A stretch of DNA of 64,000 nucleotides, taken from the NCBI GenBank assembly GCA_900142905.1, contig FSRV01000002.1, positions 3,720,001-3,784,000 on the forward strand. Direction: 5' to 3'. Origin of the DNA: Burkholderia sp. GAS332. GTDB taxonomy: Bacteria; Pseudomonadota; Gammaproteobacteria; Burkholderiales; Burkholderiaceae. Position 1 is the stretch's first letter. Each line of letters begins with the position of its first letter. The notes below the pieces were generated by a model. The model was not told where the DNA came from. It searched no databases and saw only the letters and a program-made list of their open reading frames with translations. Shown piece after piece: positions 61,187 to 64,000 of the stretch. The position numbers and the translations under genes are program-made.

Positions 61187-62254
61187 ATGTCACCTCCTAA
61201 TCTGTCCGACCCGGTCACACGCCCCGCACCGTCTACCGATCTCTTCGATCAGGAACGCGAAGACTGGCGCCGCGATCCGCAAATCGCGTTCGACGCATGG
61301 CTTGCCAAGCAGCATTTCAGGCGCTCTTCTGCCGAAGTCTATCAAGCGCAGTGGGGGCTTTTCCTCGACTGGCTTGCCGTTCGCCAAAAGAGTCTGGTCA
61401 CGGTCGATACACACACCATTGCTGAATTCGTGGGCGGCCTTGCGATCCGGAAACCACAACGCGTCCGGTATCTTCGGCTCATTGAACGGGTACTGGACCA
61501 TGTGCGCGAGATCGAATCCGCGTCGACCAATCCCGCCCGCTTCATTGCTCAGGATGGCGAAGCAGCATGGCGAAATGCACGCGATAACGAGCCGACCGGT
61601 TTTCTTAACCATGCCGAACGCGCCGCGCTCATTGCACATCTGTTTTCGCCCTTGCAGGATTTGTCCGCGGCGCAGCGGTGGAGAGAGCGACGCGACCGTG
61701 CATTGATTGCCGTGTTTCTCGGCGGTGGGCTCAAGACGGGCGAAGCTGCCGCACTTACAGTTAGTTGCGTGAATGCCGGCTCGCCGTGGGTCACGATCGA
61801 GTCCGCGAATCCCATGCTGACGCGGCGTACCCGGCTCGCCCCGTTCGCGGCCGCCATCCTTGACGCATGGCTTGCTGAACGGCGCCTTTCCGAACTGGCC
61901 GGCAATCTGGTCTTTCCCGCGTCGCCTTCAGGACGCCCGATGCACAAGGCAACCATGCTGCGCGCAGTCGACGCGTTGATCGACGCGGCTGGCATTGCTG
62001 CGTCGCGAACCTCACGCGCCAGTCCGCAAACCTTGCGCAACACCTTCGCGGCAGACCTGTTTGAGAGCGGGGTTGAGGCAGAACTGGTCGGGCAATGGCT
62101 AGGATTTGTACAGGCGGTGTCCGCGAACCGTTTGTATCGGGCGTGGCAAAAGTGGATGGACCAGCAGGATTCGCCGGTCGTCGATGAACCGGATCCATCC
62201 GCTCCGCCATTGCCGTCGCCTAGGCAGGACGGGCGTTTGACGAGGAAAGGGTGA
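61187..62254 (+). CDS. Tyrosine recombinase-like protein with altered active site
   Basis: This 355-aa protein has a SAM-like N-terminal core-binding domain (about 35-120) and a C-terminal catalytic-fold domain. Box I reads GGGLKTGEAAALT, so the usual first Arg is Lys. Box II reads SPQTLRNTFAADLFESG, keeping the second Arg but with His positions changed (RH to RN). LGH is LGF. The nucleophile-position Tyr is present (NRLYRAW). It is related to phage/XerC-type recombinases but may be slow or inactive. No SD is obvious. It likely shares the upstream LexA-controlled transcript. Confidence 0.7.
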   Translation: MSPPNLSDPVTRPAPSTDLFDQEREDWRRDPQIAFDAWLAKQHFRRSSAEVYQAQWGLFLDWLAVRQKSLVTVDTHTIAEFVGGLAIRKPQRVRYLRLIERVLDHVREIESASTNPARFIAQDGEAAWRNARDNEPTGFLNHAERAALIAHLFSPLQDLSAAQRWRERRDRALIAVFLGGGLKTGEAAALTVSCVNAGSPWVTIESANPMLTRRTRLAPFAAAILDAWLAERRLSELAGNLVFPASPSGRPMHKATMLRAVDALIDAAGIAASRTSRASPQTLRNTFAADLFESGVEAELVGQWLGFVQAVSANRLYRAWQKWMDQQDSPVVDEPDPSAPPLPSPRQDGRLTRKG

Positions 62255-62263
62255 TCGGGCGAG

Positions 62264-62308
62264 CCCTGAAAATACTCACCCTTGGCGTCCCGAATTTCCT
62301 CACCTTTG
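62264..62308 (+). repeat. Dispersed 21-bp motif, two copies
   Basis: CCCTGAAAATACTCACCCTT (62264-62283) and GTCCCGAATTTCCTCACCTT (62287-62306) are head to tail, 23 bp apart. They lie in the convergent gap between the recombinase and KfrA-like genes and are the last plus-oriented copies in the window. Confidence 0.6.
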
Positions 62309-62342
62309 GCAATTTAGGCGCTATTGCGGCCGCGCCGAACGC

Positions 62343-63548
62343 TCATGCCGATGCGGCAATCGTACCGTTCGACAAAAACCGGCTAACCGCCTCCAGTCTT
62401 GATTCACCAAGGCCTGACGAGTGATCGCATTCCGGACACTGCAGTTCGAAGCGGTGATCCACTTGCGATAGCTCAGGCTCACCTTCCTCACATTTTGGGC
62501 AGCGCAGCGGCAGCGTGACATGGCCGTCCGCCGCGGTGCCGATCGCTGTCAGCTCGTCGGCCGTGAGCCTGCCTGCTTCGACCAGCGAACACAGCAGGCT
62601 CGCGATCGCGGGGTCGATGCCCTGCTGGCCGCGCAGCGCGGCCACTTCTTTCGTCAAAACATCCACTTCGTCCGATTGCTCGCGTAGTTGCGCGTCGAGC
62701 CGGTCGCCACGCGCCTTGGCGGCGGCGATCTGCTGAATAAATTCGAATTCCTTGCGGCTCGCGTCCCGCACCCCTGACTGATAGGTAGCCGCCATGTTGC
62801 GTAAGGAATCGAGTTCGACCAGCATAGGCTTCACACGGCGCTCGGCTTCCGCGACGGCATCCTTGATCTGCTGCGCATAGTGTTCGGTGCTTTGACGCAA
62901 TTCAACATGCAGGGCATCGATTCGGTCGCGGAGTGCCGCGTTGGTCGCCTGTTCGATATCGAGGCGTTGACGCAGCGTTTCGTTTTCGCCATCGAGTCGG
63001 CGAACCGTCGCCTGCAAGCCTTCCTGGTGCGCGGTCCCATGTGTTGTGGTGCTGGATAGCTCCGTTTCCAATGCGCGAACACGTTCCCACGCGGCTTCCG
63101 CTCTCAGTTCGCTGCGCTTGATGGCTTCTTCCGACACGTCGCAACGAATTTCCGCTTCTCTCGCACGTTGGTCGGCGGCGGTCACTTGAGCTCGAATTTC
63201 CTCGCGTTCGCTGTCGAGCGTAGAGCGGGCATGCACAACGGCTTCTTCAAAGAGTGCGCCCAGCAGTTCTCCGGCGCGATCTTCCAATCCTTTAGGGATA
63301 GCGCCGGCACCGACTTTTACGCGCGACACCGTTCTGATGCGTTCCCAGAAGTGGTCGATGTCCTTCGGGATATCGCTTGCGCTGCCTGTTTGGGTCAGCT
63401 CGCGAACGGCCGCCATGGACGGGCGAATTCCCAAATCGAAAAAAAGTCGCTTGCAAGCATGCAGTGACAGTTCCTGCCGCCGTGCCCCGCTAGCCCTCAA
63501 CGATTCAAGCTCCTCACGGATGGCTTGTCGTTCCTGATCCAGATTCAT
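62343..63548 (-). CDS. KfrA-like coiled-coil DNA-binding protein with zinc ribbon
   Basis: This 401-aa protein has a KfrA_N-like DNA-binding domain (about residues 25-115: LGIRPSMAAVRELTQTGSAS and KDIDHFWERIR). A long coiled coil follows (about 120-320, heptads rich in E, R and L). A C-terminal zinc ribbon of about 40 aa carries two CxxC knuckles (RCPKCEEGE and LQCPECDHSS). KfrA proteins shape plasmid DNA and autoregulate; the ribbon is not part of KfrA proteins that I know. GAGG precedes the ATG. Confidence 0.7.
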   Translation of the reverse strand: MNLDQERQAIREELESLRASGARRQELSLHACKRLFFDLGIRPSMAAVRELTQTGSASDIPKDIDHFWERIRTVSRVKVGAGAIPKGLEDRAGELLGALFEEAVVHARSTLDSEREEIRAQVTAADQRAREAEIRCDVSEEAIKRSELRAEAAWERVRALETELSSTTTHGTAHQEGLQATVRRLDGENETLRQRLDIEQATNAALRDRIDALHVELRQSTEHYAQQIKDAVAEAERRVKPMLVELDSLRNMAATYQSGVRDASRKEFEFIQQIAAAKARGDRLDAQLREQSDEVDVLTKEVAALRGQQGIDPAIASLLCSLVEAGRLTADELTAIGTAADGHVTLPLRCPKCEEGEPELSQVDHRFELQCPECDHSSGLGESRLEAVSRFLSNGTIAASA

Positions 63549-63590
63549 GTATACCTCGATGTCGCTCGAATTGGATTAATCATAACAATT

Positions 63591-63610
63591 TACGTACTGT
63601 TTGCTACGTA
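63591..63610. promoter_or_regulatory. Operator candidate for the KfrA-like gene
   Basis: TACGTA occurs at 63591-63596 and 63605-63610 with an 8-bp gap; each is itself a palindrome. They lie 43-62 bp upstream of the start codon, where a KfrA-type autorepressor would bind. Confidence 0.45.
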
Positions 63611-64000
63611 TTTGTTGGATGAGGGCATTGCTTCGCAAGTTGGCGTGTTTTAGAGGTACAGGTAGGTCGTTAGATCAGAGCCAGCCTGGTTTTTCCGTGA
63701 AACAAAACGAAGATTAGCCAATAAGCTTTTGTAAATAAAGAGCTTTCAAGGGTTTCTTTCTGATCGCTCACTGTTTCACGAACGCTTGCTGGGAGCTGAG
63801 GTGGTGGAAAGGTGCTGTCCGAAGGACACGCGGGGAAATGCTAGAGAGTAATAAAAGTAAACACCTTTGAACCCATGTTAAAAACGTTAACGCCATGGCA
63901 AACCCTTACCAGGACGGGGTTCCAGCCCGGCAAGGTGAAGCTTTACGGGAGGGGTGGTGAGGTCTTGCGGGAAGGTTGAGTGATGAGGTTCGGGGGCCTT
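63611..64000. other. Non-coding right end with parS-like half-sites
   Basis: No gene is supported. CGTGAAACA (63696-63704) and TGTTTCACG (63772-63780) are perfect inverted 9-mers, 67 bp apart, flanking AT-rich DNA. They match half of the parS consensus GTTTCACGTGAAAC, but no intact parS is present. GTTAA/TTAAC near 63880 is a second dyad. The region lies upstream of the KfrA-like gene. Confidence 0.35.
63929..63998 (-). repeat. Three degenerate motif copies in inverted orientation
   Basis: Read on the minus strand the segments are CTCCCGTAAAGCTTCACCTT (63930-63951), TTCCCGCAAGACCTCACC (63953-63973) and CCCCGAACCTCATCACTC (63975-63998). They match the dispersed motif with a few changes but point opposite to all other copies. 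Spacing is about 22-24 bp. Confidence 0.5.

Noticed and set aside
63690..63790. A genuine parS site or replication origin
   Set aside because: Only separated half-sites are seen, there is no parA, parB or rep gene in the window and no DnaA-box cluster here; kept only as a weak finding.

Overview
The window is high-GC DNA with dense LysR, AraC, GntR and MFS genes, an OmpC-like porin, an IS4-type and an IS110-type element, and several small catabolic operons. This looks like a Burkholderia/Paraburkholderia-type beta-proteobacterium, probably a secondary chromosome or a catabolic region. That assignment comes from protein recognition only, since no rRNA or tRNA gene was seen.

Layout. 0-9.2 kb: a LysE exporter, a secreted beta-propeller protein, and two regulator/MFS exporter pairs. 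9.2-11 kb: an IS4-type element with a 10-bp target duplication, inserted into an interspersed repeat here called R. 11-15.9 kb: a CoA-transferase, methylmalonyl-CoA decarboxylase and MFS operon with a divergent LysR gene. 15.9-17.8 kb: an EamA exporter and an AraC regulator. 17.9-25.3 kb: a four-gene operon (class V aminotransferase, MFS, MhpD-like hydratase, YdiJ-like FAD/FeS dehydrogenase) facing a GntR regulator, with two near-identical palindromes as operators. 25.4-27.7 kb: further R repeats, one split by a dead IS110 element, then a paired repeat with DnaA-box-like motifs. 27.8-41.5 kb: transporters, an SDR, an MHS transporter, an IlvD/Edd sugar-acid-type operon with LysR, a porin and a class II amidotransferase.

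41.7-46.9 kb: an unusual chemosensory-like operon. It has a CheY, two CheX-type proteins (one fused to a degenerate receiver), a short membrane-anchored MCP-hairpin protein and a 4HB-HAMP-PAS-Hpt-HATPase kinase without a CheW-like domain. 47-54.7 kb: an accessory block holding AbiEi/AbiEii, a decayed AbiGi-like gene and a RES toxin with a long antitoxin. Three arrays of a 20-21-bp motif at 38-bp period bound or separate these modules, and all three end in the same 18-bp doublet. 54.8-60.6 kb: an outer-membrane barrel protein, DUF1348, TetR, YceI, and kbl-tdh with an XRE-cupin regulator. 60.7-64 kb: a LexA-type box ahead of an unknown 132-aa gene and a tyrosine recombinase with altered catalytic residues, then a KfrA-like coiled-coil protein with a C-terminal zinc ribbon.

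The same 21-bp motif (CTCC-Y-G-R-AA-N3-CTCACCTTT) is also scattered singly. Every copy found between 10.9 and 62.3 kb points the same way. At the extreme right end three degenerate copies point the opposite way, with the KfrA-like locus between the two orientations. I do not recognise this element. Together with the array-flanked defence modules and the stripped-down chemosensory cluster, it is the best candidate here for something undescribed. Several operon gaps also hold degenerate tandem copies of the neighbouring gene's own end.
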